Source of the DNA: a virus
Length of the DNA: 59,180 bases
Reading direction: 5' to 3' (one strand)
IMG/VR virus record: IMGVR_UViG_3300037159_000004
Location: 1-59,180 of that record
Translations under genes and position numbers: made by a program
The notes under the pieces: model-generated
Database searches by the model: none
Told to the model about the DNA's origin: nothing
What the model saw: only the letters and a program-made list of their open reading frames with translations
Shown: piece by piece, positions 47,159-56,918 of the stretch
Numbering within the stretch: the stretch's first letter is position 1
Layout of the letters: every line of letters starts with the position of its first letter

Positions 47159-47361
47159 AACCCATCGGTGAGATTGAGGCAGGTTTCCGTAAGCGCGGCG
47201 CGTTCGTGTTGGTCGATGTGAAGAGTCGAAAGTTGTGGTTCTTCCACTATTCGAAAGACTCAAACTACATCAAGCAGATGATGGACGTACTGAAAGGGCG
47301 GCAGACTGAGATGGTAGATTTTTTAATCGCACGAGCGTGCATAAGGGGTGAGACCAAATGA
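47155..47361 (+). CDS. Hypothetical protein, 68 aa
   Basis: GTGA coupling to the terminase stop; GTG nine bases earlier is an alternative. The sequence has RKRGAFVLVDVKSRKLWFFHY and a helix with IKQMMDVLKGRQTEMVDFL. Position suggests a packaging accessory. Function unknown. Confidence 0.55.
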   Translation: MKPIGEIEAGFRKRGAFVLVDVKSRKLWFFHYSKDSNYIKQMMDVLKGRQTEMVDFLIARACIRGETK

Positions 47362-47828
47362 GCGTTACATTGAAGTTAGTACACGAAGAGGGGGTCCGCC
47401 TGCGACAGCAAGCGGCCCACAAGGATTCGCTGACGCAGACCGTTGATTGGCGGTTCGTGAAGCGGCCGGCATCCGACGGCAAGGTCGTCGAAGAGTGTCA
47501 GCAGGACGAGGACGCTCGGCGCGTCGACTCGAACGGCCGCAAGCTGCAGCTCGGCACGTACACCATACACGTCACGCACGGAGCGAATAATCTGGTCGTC
47601 GAGCGCAAGGGGAAAGTCTCTTCGTTCGACTTCAAGAACAATTCGATCCGCAACCAGGTCCGTGTCCAGTATCAAAAGCTGACCGACAGCGGCCGAAAAA
47701 CAAAGGATCAAAAACCCGTGCACGAGTGGAAGAACGATGGGGCGGCCCAGTACATACTGCCTAACACATTCGCGGGCGTGTTCGTCGGTGACGGACAGCG
47801 CGCTATCGTGGACGAGATGCCAACGTAA
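47358..47828 (+). CDS. Hypothetical beta-rich protein, 156 aa
   Basis: ATGA coupling. Basic, with TYTIHVTHGANNLVVERK and a YILPNTFAGVFVGDGQ motif. Located between terminase and portal; likely a head-assembly or packaging protein, function unknown. Confidence 0.6.
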   Translation: MSVTLKLVHEEGVRLRQQAAHKDSLTQTVDWRFVKRPASDGKVVEECQQDEDARRVDSNGRKLQLGTYTIHVTHGANNLVVERKGKVSSFDFKNNSIRNQVRVQYQKLTDSGRKTKDQKPVHEWKNDGAAQYILPNTFAGVFVGDGQRAIVDEMPT

Positions 47829-50303
47829 ATGGGCAGCAACGCAGGCGACAACTGGGATCTGATTGGGAAAGTGCCGGGACAGTCCGGCACCCTCCCGCAT
47901 TCGCCTGGGTTCGAGATTGAGGATGAGGGCGCGCTCATGTCGCGCATCCATACGTTTTATGATGACGGTGTAGGCGCCTGGGAAGAGAACCGCCGCATGC
48001 ACTCCGAAGATTTGAACTTCATCTACAACGCGGAGGCGATGGGTCAGTGGGATCCGGTCGTACTCCAGAACAGGCGCGGCAAACCGTGCTACACGTTCAA
48101 CCGGTGCCTGCAGCCCGTGAACATGGTGGTCGCAGACATGCGCCAGACCCGCCCCGCAGGAAAGTGCCGGCCCGCATCTGACGGAGCCTCTGAGGCTGTT
48201 GCTGATATCTTCGGCGGACTGTGCCGAGACATCGAGAAGTGCAGCCGCGCTGACCAGATCTACAAAGAGCAGTTCAAGTTCTCCGTCGCTGGCGGTTTCG
48301 GTGCGTGGCGCATCATGCCGACCTACATGCAGGACGACGGTGACGGCGCCTTCGATCAGGTGCTGCGCGTCCTGAACATCGCGAACCCGCAGACAGTGGT
48401 ATGGGATCCGCAGTGCGCCGACGCGTGCGCCGCCGACGCCAACCGCTGCATCGTCGCGGAACGCATCTCTGACGATGTTTATGACCAATTGTACACAAGT
48501 GGTGAGAACCCTGTCGGCAACCGATCCAGCTTCAACATGTCGCGCGACAGCTACGGCTGGTTCACCGACAAAGAAGTTCGGATCGCTGAATACTTCGAGC
48601 GCATCCCGCGCGAGAAGATGATCGCCAAGATGACCGACGGCAGCGTGCGAGAGTACGATGCCGACCTAAGGGCGACAGAGAAGCACCTCGATGATCACGG
48701 GCTCACGTTCGAGAAGAGCGGCGTCACCCGGATCGCTACGAACAAGAAGACCGGCACCAAGATGATCCGCAAGACCATCAAGTGGCAGGTCATGTGGGTG
48801 AAGGTCGACGGCTCGAACGTACTCGACGGCCCCTACTACTATGACTGGAAGCGTATCCCGGTCGTGCGTTGCCCCGGCCGCTACATCAACATCGAGGGCC
48901 GCAAGAAATTCCAGTCGCTGATCCGTCACTCCAAGGACGCGCAGCGCAGCTACAACTCCCGTGCCTCGGACATGATAGAGCGCAGCGCGCTCCTGCCGAA
49001 GGCGCCGTACCTCGTCACTGAGGCGATGATCAAGGGCTACGAGATCGAGTGGAACCAGGCGAACGTCGCCTCGCGCCCGTACCTACCCTACAACGTCGAC
49101 AAGAACGCTGAGGGCGGGATGCCGTTCCGCACTCCGCCGCTCGACCTGCCGCAGGGTGCGATGGCGCTCGCGCAGATGTCGATCCAAGATATTCAGGCCA
49201 CGATAGGGTACTTCGACCCTGCGCTCGGTAACTCGGAAGATATGAACCGCGTCTCAGGTAAGGCGCTCGTGCAGCACACGAAGCGGTCCGACCTGGGCAG
49301 CTTCGAGTTTATCGACGGGTACGGGTCAGCGATGCAGCTCACCTGGGAGATGATGGTCGACATGATCCCGACCGTTATGGACTCGGAGCGCGTCACGCGC
49401 ATCATCGGTCACGACGGGATCGAGAAGATGATCACCGTCAACAAGGAAGACCCGAACTCTAACGACATCATCAACGACCTCTCGAAGGGGTCGTACGACG
49501 TTGAGGTTACCATCGGGCCGTCCTTCCAGTCTGCCAGACAGGAAGCGCTCGACACGCTGATATCGTTCGCCGAGGCGATGCCGCAGAACGCTCCAATGAT
49601 CGCGGACCTGATCGCGAAGAACGTCGACTCGCCGGACGCGCAAGAGATGTCGAAACGTCTACGGATCCCGCTGATACAGCAGGGTATCATCCAGCCGACC
49701 GCTGCGGAAAAAGAAGCCGGCGTCGGCGCGCAGAAGAACCAACAGCAGCAGATGCAGGAGCAGCAGCAGCAGCTTGAGATGCAGCTGCTGCAGGGCAAGA
49801 CCACGAAGATGACGGCGGACGCGCAGATCGCGCAGTCCCGCGCCCAGTCGAGCCCGATGGAGCAGCAAAAGATCCAGTACGAGACCGCCGGCAAGCACCT
49901 GGCGAACATCAAGCTGGCGCACGAGATCGGCGCCGACGGCAAACAGCAGCAGAACGACCTGCAGTCCGCACAGATGGATCTCGCCGCCAAGCACGTTGGC
50001 AACCTGCAAGACATGACGCACGCCGCCCAACAGCAGCAGCAAGACCAGCAGCAGCAGGTGGCGCAGCATCAGCACGATCAAACGATAGCGCAGGCGCAGG
50101 CGCAGGCTGAAGCGCAGCGCGCACAGCAGGCGCACGAGCTGGAGATGACCCGCGCCGCCCAACAGCACGAGGCCGAGATGCAGCGCATGCACGCAAAGCA
50201 CTCGCTGACGATGAAACATACCCAGGAGTTGAACGAGCAGAAGGTCGCCGCCGCGAAGGCGATGGCCGCTGCCAAACCGAAGAAGCCCAAAAAGGCTGCT
50301 TAG
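47829..50303 (+). CDS. Portal protein, P22-like
   Basis: At 824 residues the protein is somewhat longer than P22 gp1. P22-portal features include ETFEIEDE-like front acidic strand, DLNFIYNAEAMGQWDP, YTFNRCLQPVNMVVADMRQTRP, GFGAWRIMP, and TIGYFDPALGNSEDMN. The C-terminal 200 residues are Gln/Ala/His-rich coiled-coil (e.g. KNQQQQMQEQQQQ), matching the helical barrel of P22-type portals. It follows the packaging genes and precedes scaffold and coat. Forms the dodecameric DNA channel. Confidence 0.9.
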   Translation: MGSNAGDNWDLIGKVPGQSGTLPHSPGFEIEDEGALMSRIHTFYDDGVGAWEENRRMHSEDLNFIYNAEAMGQWDPVVLQNRRGKPCYTFNRCLQPVNMVVADMRQTRPAGKCRPASDGASEAVADIFGGLCRDIEKCSRADQIYKEQFKFSVAGGFGAWRIMPTYMQDDGDGAFDQVLRVLNIANPQTVVWDPQCADACAADANRCIVAERISDDVYDQLYTSGENPVGNRSSFNMSRDSYGWFTDKEVRIAEYFERIPREKMIAKMTDGSVREYDADLRATEKHLDDHGLTFEKSGVTRIATNKKTGTKMIRKTIKWQVMWVKVDGSNVLDGPYYYDWKRIPVVRCPGRYINIEGRKKFQSLIRHSKDAQRSYNSRASDMIERSALLPKAPYLVTEAMIKGYEIEWNQANVASRPYLPYNVDKNAEGGMPFRTPPLDLPQGAMALAQMSIQDIQATIGYFDPALGNSEDMNRVSGKALVQHTKRSDLGSFEFIDGYGSAMQLTWEMMVDMIPTVMDSERVTRIIGHDGIEKMITVNKEDPNSNDIINDLSKGSYDVEVTIGPSFQSARQEALDTLISFAEAMPQNAPMIADLIAKNVDSPDAQEMSKRLRIPLIQQGIIQPTAAEKEAGVGAQKNQQQQMQEQQQQLEMQLLQGKTTKMTADAQIAQSRAQSSPMEQQKIQYETAGKHLANIKLAHEIGADGKQQQNDLQSAQMDLAAKHVGNLQDMTHAAQQQQQDQQQQVAQHQHDQTIAQAQAQAEAQRAQQAHELEMTRAAQQHEAEMQRMHAKHSLTMKHTQELNEQKVAAAKAMAAAKPKKPKKAA

Positions 50304-50360
50304 TCGATCTGTGTGAGAACCGCCCCGCTGCAGCGCATCGCAGTGTATTAGGAGATCTGT

Positions 50361-51575
50361 ATGGCCTTTACCCGTGACGATTTAGAGAATTATGAAAAGC
50401 AGACGCAGAAGCAGGTTGACGACAAGGTCAACCCGTTCCGCGGTGCTACACCCGCCCGAGCCGCAGACCCGGCAGCGTTAGCTGCTGTCGCCTCGGGACA
50501 AGTTGATGCCACCACGGACGCCTCCCTAAAACAGGTAGTCCAAGGCGACCCGCTAGTCGACGACGATGCCCCTATCGTTGACGAAGACGGAACACTCGGC
50601 GACCAGACCGATTCTGGTGAAGGGACTTCGGACGATAACTCGGACTCGTCCACCGACACCGTCGACCTCAGCGATGACACAGACCCCAACACGGACTTGA
50701 CCGGAGAAGATGACGGCGTAGAGGCGCCGACAGCTCGTCCGGCCCCGAAGAAAGGTTCTGCTGAGGAACGCATAGTAGAGCTGAATGATCTGTCGGAAGG
50801 CTACAAGATATTTGGCAAGCAAATGCAGGGCCAGCTGAAGGATGCTTTAGCTGAGCTGGAACGGCTCAAGGCCGGCGGTAAACCTACCGCCGCACAGACC
50901 GTCGCTGCAGTTGCACCTCCTGTTGTTGAAGACGCACCTATGCCGGACCTAGCCGACGAGGATGTGGCCTTCGACAACGACAAGTATCGTGCGAAGATGC
51001 AGAAGTGGTCGAAGGATCAGGCCAAGATCGCCGCCCGCGAACTAATTCGCGAGATGACGGGTGCAGATGAGGCGGCAAAGCGCCGAGCTGCAGTCGAAGA
51101 GAGAGTCAGTGAGTTTAAGAAAACTCATAAAGATTACGATGCGGTCGTTACCAAGAACCCGGTATTGGGCGCGAGAGAGAATCAGCTCGCGTTCGACGCT
51201 GGTGTCGCTGTCGCTCAGTCGGAGCACGTCGGTCGATTGTTGTATGAGTTTGGGAAGGATACTGCGATGGCGGTTCGAACCGCCAGACAGACGCCAGCCC
51301 AGCAGCTCATAACCATCGGCAAGATGATCGCGAAGATTGAGGCAGAGACCACTTCAGGATCCAGGCAGAACGGCTCTAAGCCCAACGCGCAACAAGGGCA
51401 ACAGAAGTCCATCACCAAGGCGCCTCCTCCCCCCACCCCGACACGGGGCGGCGGACGTGCACAGCCTCGCGACCAGGTCGACCCTAACATGTCGATGGAT
51501 GAGTTCGCGCGGCAGCACAGAGGAAGCAAACAGTCAGCCCGAGAGCAGCATCGCAAGATGCGCGGACTGAACTAA
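50361..51575 (+). CDS. Scaffolding protein
   Basis: The product is acidic and low-complexity at the front (DDDAPIVDEDGTLGDQTDSGEG), with helical middle (KDALAELERLKAGGK, KYRAKMQKWSKDQAKIAAREL) and a basic C-terminus (HRGSKQSAREQHRKMRG). This acidic/helical/basic layout and place between portal and coat match P22-type scaffolds, whose basic C-terminus binds coat. Recognition is by layout, not by sequence motif. Confidence 0.72.
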   Translation: MAFTRDDLENYEKQTQKQVDDKVNPFRGATPARAADPAALAAVASGQVDATTDASLKQVVQGDPLVDDDAPIVDEDGTLGDQTDSGEGTSDDNSDSSTDTVDLSDDTDPNTDLTGEDDGVEAPTARPAPKKGSAEERIVELNDLSEGYKIFGKQMQGQLKDALAELERLKAGGKPTAAQTVAAVAPPVVEDAPMPDLADEDVAFDNDKYRAKMQKWSKDQAKIAARELIREMTGADEAAKRRAAVEERVSEFKKTHKDYDAVVTKNPVLGARENQLAFDAGVAVAQSEHVGRLLYEFGKDTAMAVRTARQTPAQQLITIGKMIAKIEAETTSGSRQNGSKPNAQQGQQKSITKAPPPPTPTRGGGRAQPRDQVDPNMSMDEFARQHRGSKQSAREQHRKMRGLN

Positions 51576-51594
51576 ATAAAATCGGAAAGGAATA

Positions 51595-52878
51595 ATGGCT
51601 AACTCACTAATCACCGCTCAATGGGTCGCACGCAAGGCACTGGTCTTGTTGCACGCCAAGAGCAACTTCACGGGTCGTACGAACCGTGACTATCAGAGCT
51701 TGCTGCCCGGCCCCATCAACGGGGTCATCTTGGGTCAACAGCTCTCGATCCGTCTGCCGTTCCAGTACACTCTGCGTACTGGCCCTCAGATGAACGCACA
51801 GAACTCGGTTCAGCGTTTCGCCACCCTGCTGGTCAACCAGCAGCTCGGCGTCGACATCAACTTCACTTCGGTGGAGCGAGCGATGTTGCTGAATAACTTC
51901 GAAGAGCAAGTGCTCGAACCTGCAATGGCGCGTCTGGCGGCCGGCATCGAGAACTTCACCACGGGACAAGTCAACAACGTTCCGAAGTTCACTGGCGCCT
52001 TCAACACCACCGCGACCTACGATCAGCTGCTCCAGAACGAGCAGTACCTGACGGAAGCGTTGGCCCCTGAGGACGACCGGCGTACTTTCACGGCGACCCC
52101 GCAAACCTCGCGGTATTTCGTTCGTGACAACAAGGGTCTCTTCAACCCCGAGTCCACGATCTCTGACCAATGGTTAGAGGGCGTGATCGCGGATAAGGCC
52201 GCTGGCTACGTCTGCTTCCGTAACACGAAGCTCCCGACGCACGTCATCGGAACCTTCAGCACGACCTCGGCCCCCGCTGTGAACGGCGCCGGTCAGTCGA
52301 ACCCCGGCGCGGGTAACGCGTTCGTCTCCACCTTCACGCTTGTCACCAACGGCTGGGCTGCGGGTCTCACGACCTTGAACGCTGGCGACGTGATCAGCAT
52401 CGCGGGTGTGAACGAGGTCGATCCCGAGACGAAGGCGTCCCTGGGCCGTCCCAAGCAGTTCGTTGTGACTGCGACCATCAGCGACACCGCTGGTGCGATC
52501 TCGATCCCGATTGCTCCCGGCATCATCACCGGTGGCGCATACCAGAACGTGGACAACGTTCCGGCCACGGGCGCTCTTATCAGCGTCTTCGGTCAGAGCG
52601 GTGCGGCTGCCCTCGCGTCCTTGAACGGCGCGTTGATCAAGCAGTCACTCGGCTGGTACCGTGACGCGATTGTGTTTGCGAACCCCCCGATGCTCGACCT
52701 CAGCCCCCTCGTCAAGATGACGGCTGCGGAATCGTTCGAAGGGTACAACATCCGCTTCGCTCAACAGTGGGATCCGTCTAACGACGTGCTCCCGGCTCGT
52801 CTCGACTCGATTGTCGGTGCAGTGCTCGCTTACCCCGAGCTGGCTGTGCGGAACATTGAAGTCGCGTCGGCTGCCTAA
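51595..52878 (+). CDS. Major coat protein, P22 gp5-like
   Basis: At 427 residues, length and sequence fit P22-type coats: an N-terminal helix (ITAQWVARKALVLLHAKSNF), QLSIRLPFQYTLRTGPQ, and LGVDINFTSVERAMLLNNFEEQVLEPAMARLAAG of the HK97 fold spine. A central insertion with GWAAGLTTLNAGDVISIAGV corresponds to an I-domain-like beta-barrel. It begins after AAAGGAATA. Builds the capsid shell. Confidence 0.9.
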   Translation: MANSLITAQWVARKALVLLHAKSNFTGRTNRDYQSLLPGPINGVILGQQLSIRLPFQYTLRTGPQMNAQNSVQRFATLLVNQQLGVDINFTSVERAMLLNNFEEQVLEPAMARLAAGIENFTTGQVNNVPKFTGAFNTTATYDQLLQNEQYLTEALAPEDDRRTFTATPQTSRYFVRDNKGLFNPESTISDQWLEGVIADKAAGYVCFRNTKLPTHVIGTFSTTSAPAVNGAGQSNPGAGNAFVSTFTLVTNGWAAGLTTLNAGDVISIAGVNEVDPETKASLGRPKQFVVTATISDTAGAISIPIAPGIITGGAYQNVDNVPATGALISVFGQSGAAALASLNGALIKQSLGWYRDAIVFANPPMLDLSPLVKMTAAESFEGYNIRFAQQWDPSNDVLPARLDSIVGAVLAYPELAVRNIEVASAA

Positions 52879-52902
52879 TCCATAACCTAAAAGGAAACGA
52901 AA

Positions 52903-53313
52903 ATGGCTAACGTACAAGTGGGTTACGGTCACGGCGACGTGGTTGGAATCCCGTTTGACTTCTATGGTGGCGCGACCCTGGTTACAGGTTCGACCATCAC
53001 CATGCAGACCGGCATCCTGGTCGTGGCGCCCCCGGCCACGATTGCGGCGCTGACGGTCAACCTTCCGCTGAATCCGGTGGATGGTGCGATTGCTGAGATT
53101 TCGGTTGCAGGGGCCGCGGTGAACGTCACCGCGCTCACTGTCGCCGCGAATACCGGCGACTCGCTGCTCGGTGCGGCTGGTAACACTGTCACGGCGCTCG
53201 CGGCCGGTGCCGGTGCCGCCACCTCCACGTTGCGGTACCGCTACTCGTTGAACGGCTTCCAGCCGGCGTCGGGAGCGGCAGTGAACCCGCGTACTTGGTT
53301 CCGCGTGCAGTAA
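52903..53313 (+). CDS. Head-decoration-type or minor head protein, 136 aa
   Basis: AAAGGAA precedes the ATG. Beta-rich, Thr/Val/Ala-rich, with GSTITMQTGILVVAPP and DGAIAEISVAGAAVNVTALTV. Position right after coat fits a decoration protein. No residue-level match recognised. The 122 bases after it contain an inverted-repeat-poor spacer before the next gene. Confidence 0.6.
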   Translation: MANVQVGYGHGDVVGIPFDFYGGATLVTGSTITMQTGILVVAPPATIAALTVNLPLNPVDGAIAEISVAGAAVNVTALTVAANTGDSLLGAAGNTVTALAAGAGAATSTLRYRYSLNGFQPASGAAVNPRTWFRVQ

Positions 53314-53435
53314 AAGAAGAAATAGCGCCGCCGCCCTCACCCGGTAGGTGCTAGTGGTGAACGTCCACCCGTTTAAGAAGACGTGACTTTCGGCCTCTTT
53401 CAGAGTAAAGGGTCCACATATTTTAGAGAGGCGAC

Positions 53436-53870
53436 GTGGCTCAGACAAACCAGCAGATCATCACCGAATCTTTCCAGATTCTTGGCGTCGTACGCGAGGG
53501 GCGAGCACCTACGCCCACGCAGTCCGCCAACGGGATGACTATCCTCAACGACAACCTTCTGACGCAGATGCGCGACGGTTGGGGGAACATAGGCTGGTAC
53601 CCGCAGACAATTGCGCAGCTGAACAGCATAGCGCCTCTCAAAGACGAAGACATCGCCGACGTGAAGTACGCGTTGGCGGGCTGGATCTCTGTACGCTACG
53701 GCGTGACGATCCCGCCGTCGCCGGACCCGTTGAACGGGTTCGATCTCGGCGCCCTGATCTTTCAGGCCATGCGCCGACTGACGAAGCGGTACCTACGGTA
53801 CACGGAGTGTGATCTCGGAGAACTCTCGCGGGCCAACGGCGGCCTCTGGGGCGGGTCTTACTGGTTCTGA
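53436..53870 (+). CDS. P22 gp4-like head completion (adaptor) protein
   Basis: GTG behind GAGGCGA. The 144-residue sequence, with ITESFQILGVVREG, TQSANGMTILNDNLLTQMRDGWGN, KYALAGWISVRYG and LIFQAMRRLTKRYLR, matches gp4-type tail accessory factors that bind the portal ring. Directly ahead of a gp10-like gene as in P22. Confidence 0.82.
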   Translation: MAQTNQQIITESFQILGVVREGRAPTPTQSANGMTILNDNLLTQMRDGWGNIGWYPQTIAQLNSIAPLKDEDIADVKYALAGWISVRYGVTIPPSPDPLNGFDLGALIFQAMRRLTKRYLRYTECDLGELSRANGGLWGGSYWF

Positions 53871-53871
53871 C

Positions 53872-55416
53872 ATGGGGCAGGCGCAACCGCAAACTATACC
53901 GCTGCCGCTCGCTTCGTACCAGCTCGCCGACCTGCGAGCCGGCTCGAAGCGTTTGATTGGCTGCTACCCGGAGCCTGCACCGCAGACGCAGCCTGACGAC
54001 GAGAAGTCTCAGCAGCCCGCGAGCCTGCGTCGCTGGCCAGGCCTCTCGACGTTCACGCCGAGCGGCCTGATCAACCCGCTGCGCGGACTGTGGGAGATGG
54101 CCGGGACGGTGTACGCTGTCGTAGGGTTCGATCTCTATACGGTGAGCACCGCCGGCATGTTCACCATCGTCCCGAGCTCGGCCAGCGGCATCATCGGGTC
54201 AGGGTTCGTGCGGATGACAGACAACGGTGCGTGTCTTGTTGTGTTGGTGCCGGGCACCGACGTCTGCTACACGTACACACCGTTCTCTGGCGGCGGCGGC
54301 GTGCAACAGCTCACCAGCGCCTTCTTTCTGGCGCTCGGTGGCGCCATCGATGTATGGTTCGTCGACAGCTATATCGTGTTCCTGGCGAACAACAACGGCG
54401 GTAACGGATCGTACACATTCTTCAACGACGACGGTCGGCAGGTATCTGGCAACGCGCAGATCACCTTCACCACCGCCGCATCGTTCAATCGGCAGTTCGG
54501 CACGGACCCGTTCTATGGGATGTGTGTCGACCACCGCGAAATTTTGATGTTCGGCTCACGCTCGTCGGAAGGTTTCGTGAATACCGGCAACCCGACTGGG
54601 ACACCCTTCAGCGCGGCCTCCGACACCTATATGCCCTACGGCGTGCACCCGCAGTGCCCCTACAGCATCGCGCTGCAGGACAATTCGGTGATGTGGGTCT
54701 GCAATGACCTCACTGTGAGGCGTCGCGAGGGTCAGACGCCGACACGTATATCGACGGCGGGCGTTGAGGCTGTACTCTCGAACGCGAACAAGCAGGGGCT
54801 GCTGGCTGGCACGTACGCGCTGTCATCCCCGGCCGGCGGCCCGACCTGGAACGGGCACCCGTTCTACATTCTGACTATACCGCTCGCCGAGCGCACGCTC
54901 GTTTATGATTGCGTGACACAGCAGTGGTTCGATCTGGTGTCGGTGCTCAACGGCCAGGAGGTGCAGTACCGTGGCCTGTGCTACCTGAACGCGTTCGGGA
55001 AGCAGCTTGTCGGCGACTCAGAGAGCGGTACCGTCGGGTACCTGGACGACACCGTACAGACAGAGTTTGGTAACACGAGCGCGCCGGTCGTGTGCGCGTT
55101 CACGACGCAGCCGCTCTACAACGCGAACAACCGGCAGATCGTGCGCCGTGTTGAGGCGGTGGTGACGGCCGGCGCCGGACCGACGCCAGGCGTCGCACCG
55201 CGGATCAGTCTACTGCTATCGGATAACTGGGGCGAGACCTTTGACGTGTCGGGAGATGACTCGCAGACGCTCGGTGTGCCGGGCGACACCGCGAACCGTG
55301 CGGTCTGGTGGAACCTTGGACAGTACTACAGCCTGGTGCTGCAGTTCAGGGTGACGGACGCGTCTCCAACCTTCACGGTCGACGTGACCGCGATGGTTGA
55401 ACCCTGCAAGTGGTAG
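53872..55416 (+). CDS. P22 gp10-like packaged-DNA stabilisation protein
   Basis: At 514 residues it fits gp10 size. The start IPLPLASYQLADLRAGSKRLIGCYPE is characteristic, followed by blocks such as GLWEMAGTVYAVVGFDLY, QFGTDPFYGMCVD, IALQDNSVMWVCND and YLDDTVQTEFGN of the beta-propeller-like core. It forms the tail hub below gp4. It is preceded by TGACATG coupling. Confidence 0.85.
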   Translation: MGQAQPQTIPLPLASYQLADLRAGSKRLIGCYPEPAPQTQPDDEKSQQPASLRRWPGLSTFTPSGLINPLRGLWEMAGTVYAVVGFDLYTVSTAGMFTIVPSSASGIIGSGFVRMTDNGACLVVLVPGTDVCYTYTPFSGGGGVQQLTSAFFLALGGAIDVWFVDSYIVFLANNNGGNGSYTFFNDDGRQVSGNAQITFTTAASFNRQFGTDPFYGMCVDHREILMFGSRSSEGFVNTGNPTGTPFSAASDTYMPYGVHPQCPYSIALQDNSVMWVCNDLTVRRREGQTPTRISTAGVEAVLSNANKQGLLAGTYALSSPAGGPTWNGHPFYILTIPLAERTLVYDCVTQQWFDLVSVLNGQEVQYRGLCYLNAFGKQLVGDSESGTVGYLDDTVQTEFGNTSAPVVCAFTTQPLYNANNRQIVRRVEAVVTAGAGPTPGVAPRISLLLSDNWGETFDVSGDDSQTLGVPGDTANRAVWWNLGQYYSLVLQFRVTDASPTFTVDVTAMVEPCKW

Positions 55417-55417
55417 C

Positions 55418-56242
55418 ATGACGATTATCCTTGCTACGAAGCCGGGCATCAACGGCGCGAACACGTTGTCGATCCCGAAGGATTGGGACTCGACCTGGTT
55501 CCGCAAGTTCATCGCCAACTCGCTGAAGGGTGCGGACGTCCGCAACGCGATAGGCGCGAACGGCATCACGATCACCGGCAACATCTCCAGCCCGTACGCG
55601 ACGATATCTCTCGGCGGCGGTCCGATAACACTCCAGCCGGGCGCGGGCGGTACGATAACTCTGACGATTGACGGGGCCGCCAACAATTACAGCGAGTCGA
55701 TCATCGGCTCTAATACGACGGGCCAATCGTACGGCGAAATTATAACGGCGGGCACCAACGCGTCGGACGTGTCGTTTCTTGTCCGCAGCGCGTCCCTAGT
55801 TCCTTACTTCGAGGTGAGGGGAGACGGCAAAATTTTAGGCGACGGCCCGACCGCTGGCGTGCTCGTGGACATGACCCCGGACCGTGGCACGTTCACGCTG
55901 ACCCACACCGGATTCACCACGGGCGTCACGAGCACCGCGACCTGGTACCGTATCGGCAACATCGTCATATTGAATACCGGCACCGGCTCGGGCACGAGCA
56001 ACGCAACTACGTGGACCGCGACCGGCGTCCCCGCCGCGATACAGCCTACACTAACGCAGACGATCATCATAGGAGATGTGGTAGATAACGGCGCCGGCAC
56101 CGCCGCAACGGTAGGGCTGTCGTCCGGGTCCGGCACCCTCACGTTCGGTAAAGGGTTCGTGAACGGCGGCGCGTTCACTAACTCCGGAGCCAAAGGGTTC
56201 AATAATACTGGCGGCACAACGTTCGTCTACATTTTAGGATAG
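55418..56242 (+). CDS. Fibre- or baseplate-like structural protein, 274 aa
   Basis: ATG 55418 lies one base after the gp10-like stop. The front DWDSTWFRKFIANSLKGADVRNAIGANGITITGN, which is typical of a virion-attachment module, leads into Gly/Thr-rich beta repeats (GSGTSNATTWTATGV). Possibly a tail-needle, side fibre or tailspike-like protein without a recognised enzyme domain. Confidence 0.6.
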   Translation: MTIILATKPGINGANTLSIPKDWDSTWFRKFIANSLKGADVRNAIGANGITITGNISSPYATISLGGGPITLQPGAGGTITLTIDGAANNYSESIIGSNTTGQSYGEIITAGTNASDVSFLVRSASLVPYFEVRGDGKILGDGPTAGVLVDMTPDRGTFTLTHTGFTTGVTSTATWYRIGNIVILNTGTGSGTSNATTWTATGVPAAIQPTLTQTIIIGDVVDNGAGTAATVGLSSGSGTLTFGKGFVNGGAFTNSGAKGFNNTGGTTFVYILG

Positions 56243-56248
56243 TGCCTA

Positions 56249-56608
56249 ATGAGTACCCTAAGCTGGAAACTTTCAACTAACCCCGCGCAGGCGCCAGAGT
56301 ACTGGCTACTGTTCGTCGACAGCAACGCGTGCACTGCGCTCGTCAATCAGGCGCCGTACGTCGGGCCCGGCGACTACAGCGTCGACCTGACGAAGCTCGA
56401 TACAGGGTCGCCGGTACCGACCGACGGCGCTGCGCATACCTACAGCGTAGCGCTCGTAGGTAACGGTACCATAGGACCGCAGTCCGCTGCCGTACTGATC
56501 ACGCTACCCGCCCCCGTACTCGTCGCCACAGCTGGCGCGATTGCGAGTGGCGTGCAGCAAGAAGCGCCAGACGTGTGGCCAACAGCCGACACGCTGGCTT
56601 TAACTTAA
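56249..56608 (+). CDS. Fibronectin-like beta-sandwich protein, 119 aa
   Basis: The sequence SPVPTDGAAHTYSVALVGNG and a PQSAAVLITLPAPV strand fit a fibronectin-III-like domain. Such small domains occur in phage virions near fibres. Function not determinable. Confidence 0.55.
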   Translation: MSTLSWKLSTNPAQAPEYWLLFVDSNACTALVNQAPYVGPGDYSVDLTKLDTGSPVPTDGAAHTYSVALVGNGTIGPQSAAVLITLPAPVLVATAGAIASGVQQEAPDVWPTADTLALT

Positions 56609-56621
56609 GAGATGAGATGAG

Positions 56622-56918
56622 ATGACAATTATGCTGAAGTGGACGATGGAATCAGTCATGGCCGCCGTCGCTATCGTTGTAACCACAACAGGCGGCCTGT
56701 ACACGACCGTGTATCACGGCGGTGTCGTCAATCAGCAGATAGTCGATCTGCAGAATAAGAACACGCAGACGGAGGCGCACGTAGCGAAGCACGACGACCA
56801 GCTCGCCGTCATCCAGCAGCAGAACTCCGCTCTGAAGCAGTCAGTAGATGATATCAAAGACACCGTCCACGACATCCAGTACCAGGTGAGGAAACCGCAG
56901 CATGGCAATAACCAATGA
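56622..56918 (+). CDS. Membrane-anchored coiled-coil protein, 98 aa
   Basis: A membrane segment (VMAAVAIVVTTTGGLYTTV) is followed by a heptad-rich helix (IVDLQNKNTQTEAH, SVDDIKDTVHDIQYQV). It precedes endolysin with a 17-base overlap, so a lysis role such as holin or antiholin is plausible; the coiled coil would lie on one side of the inner membrane. Confidence 0.6.
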   Translation: MTIMLKWTMESVMAAVAIVVTTTGGLYTTVYHGGVVNQQIVDLQNKNTQTEAHVAKHDDQLAVIQQQNSALKQSVDDIKDTVHDIQYQVRKPQHGNNQ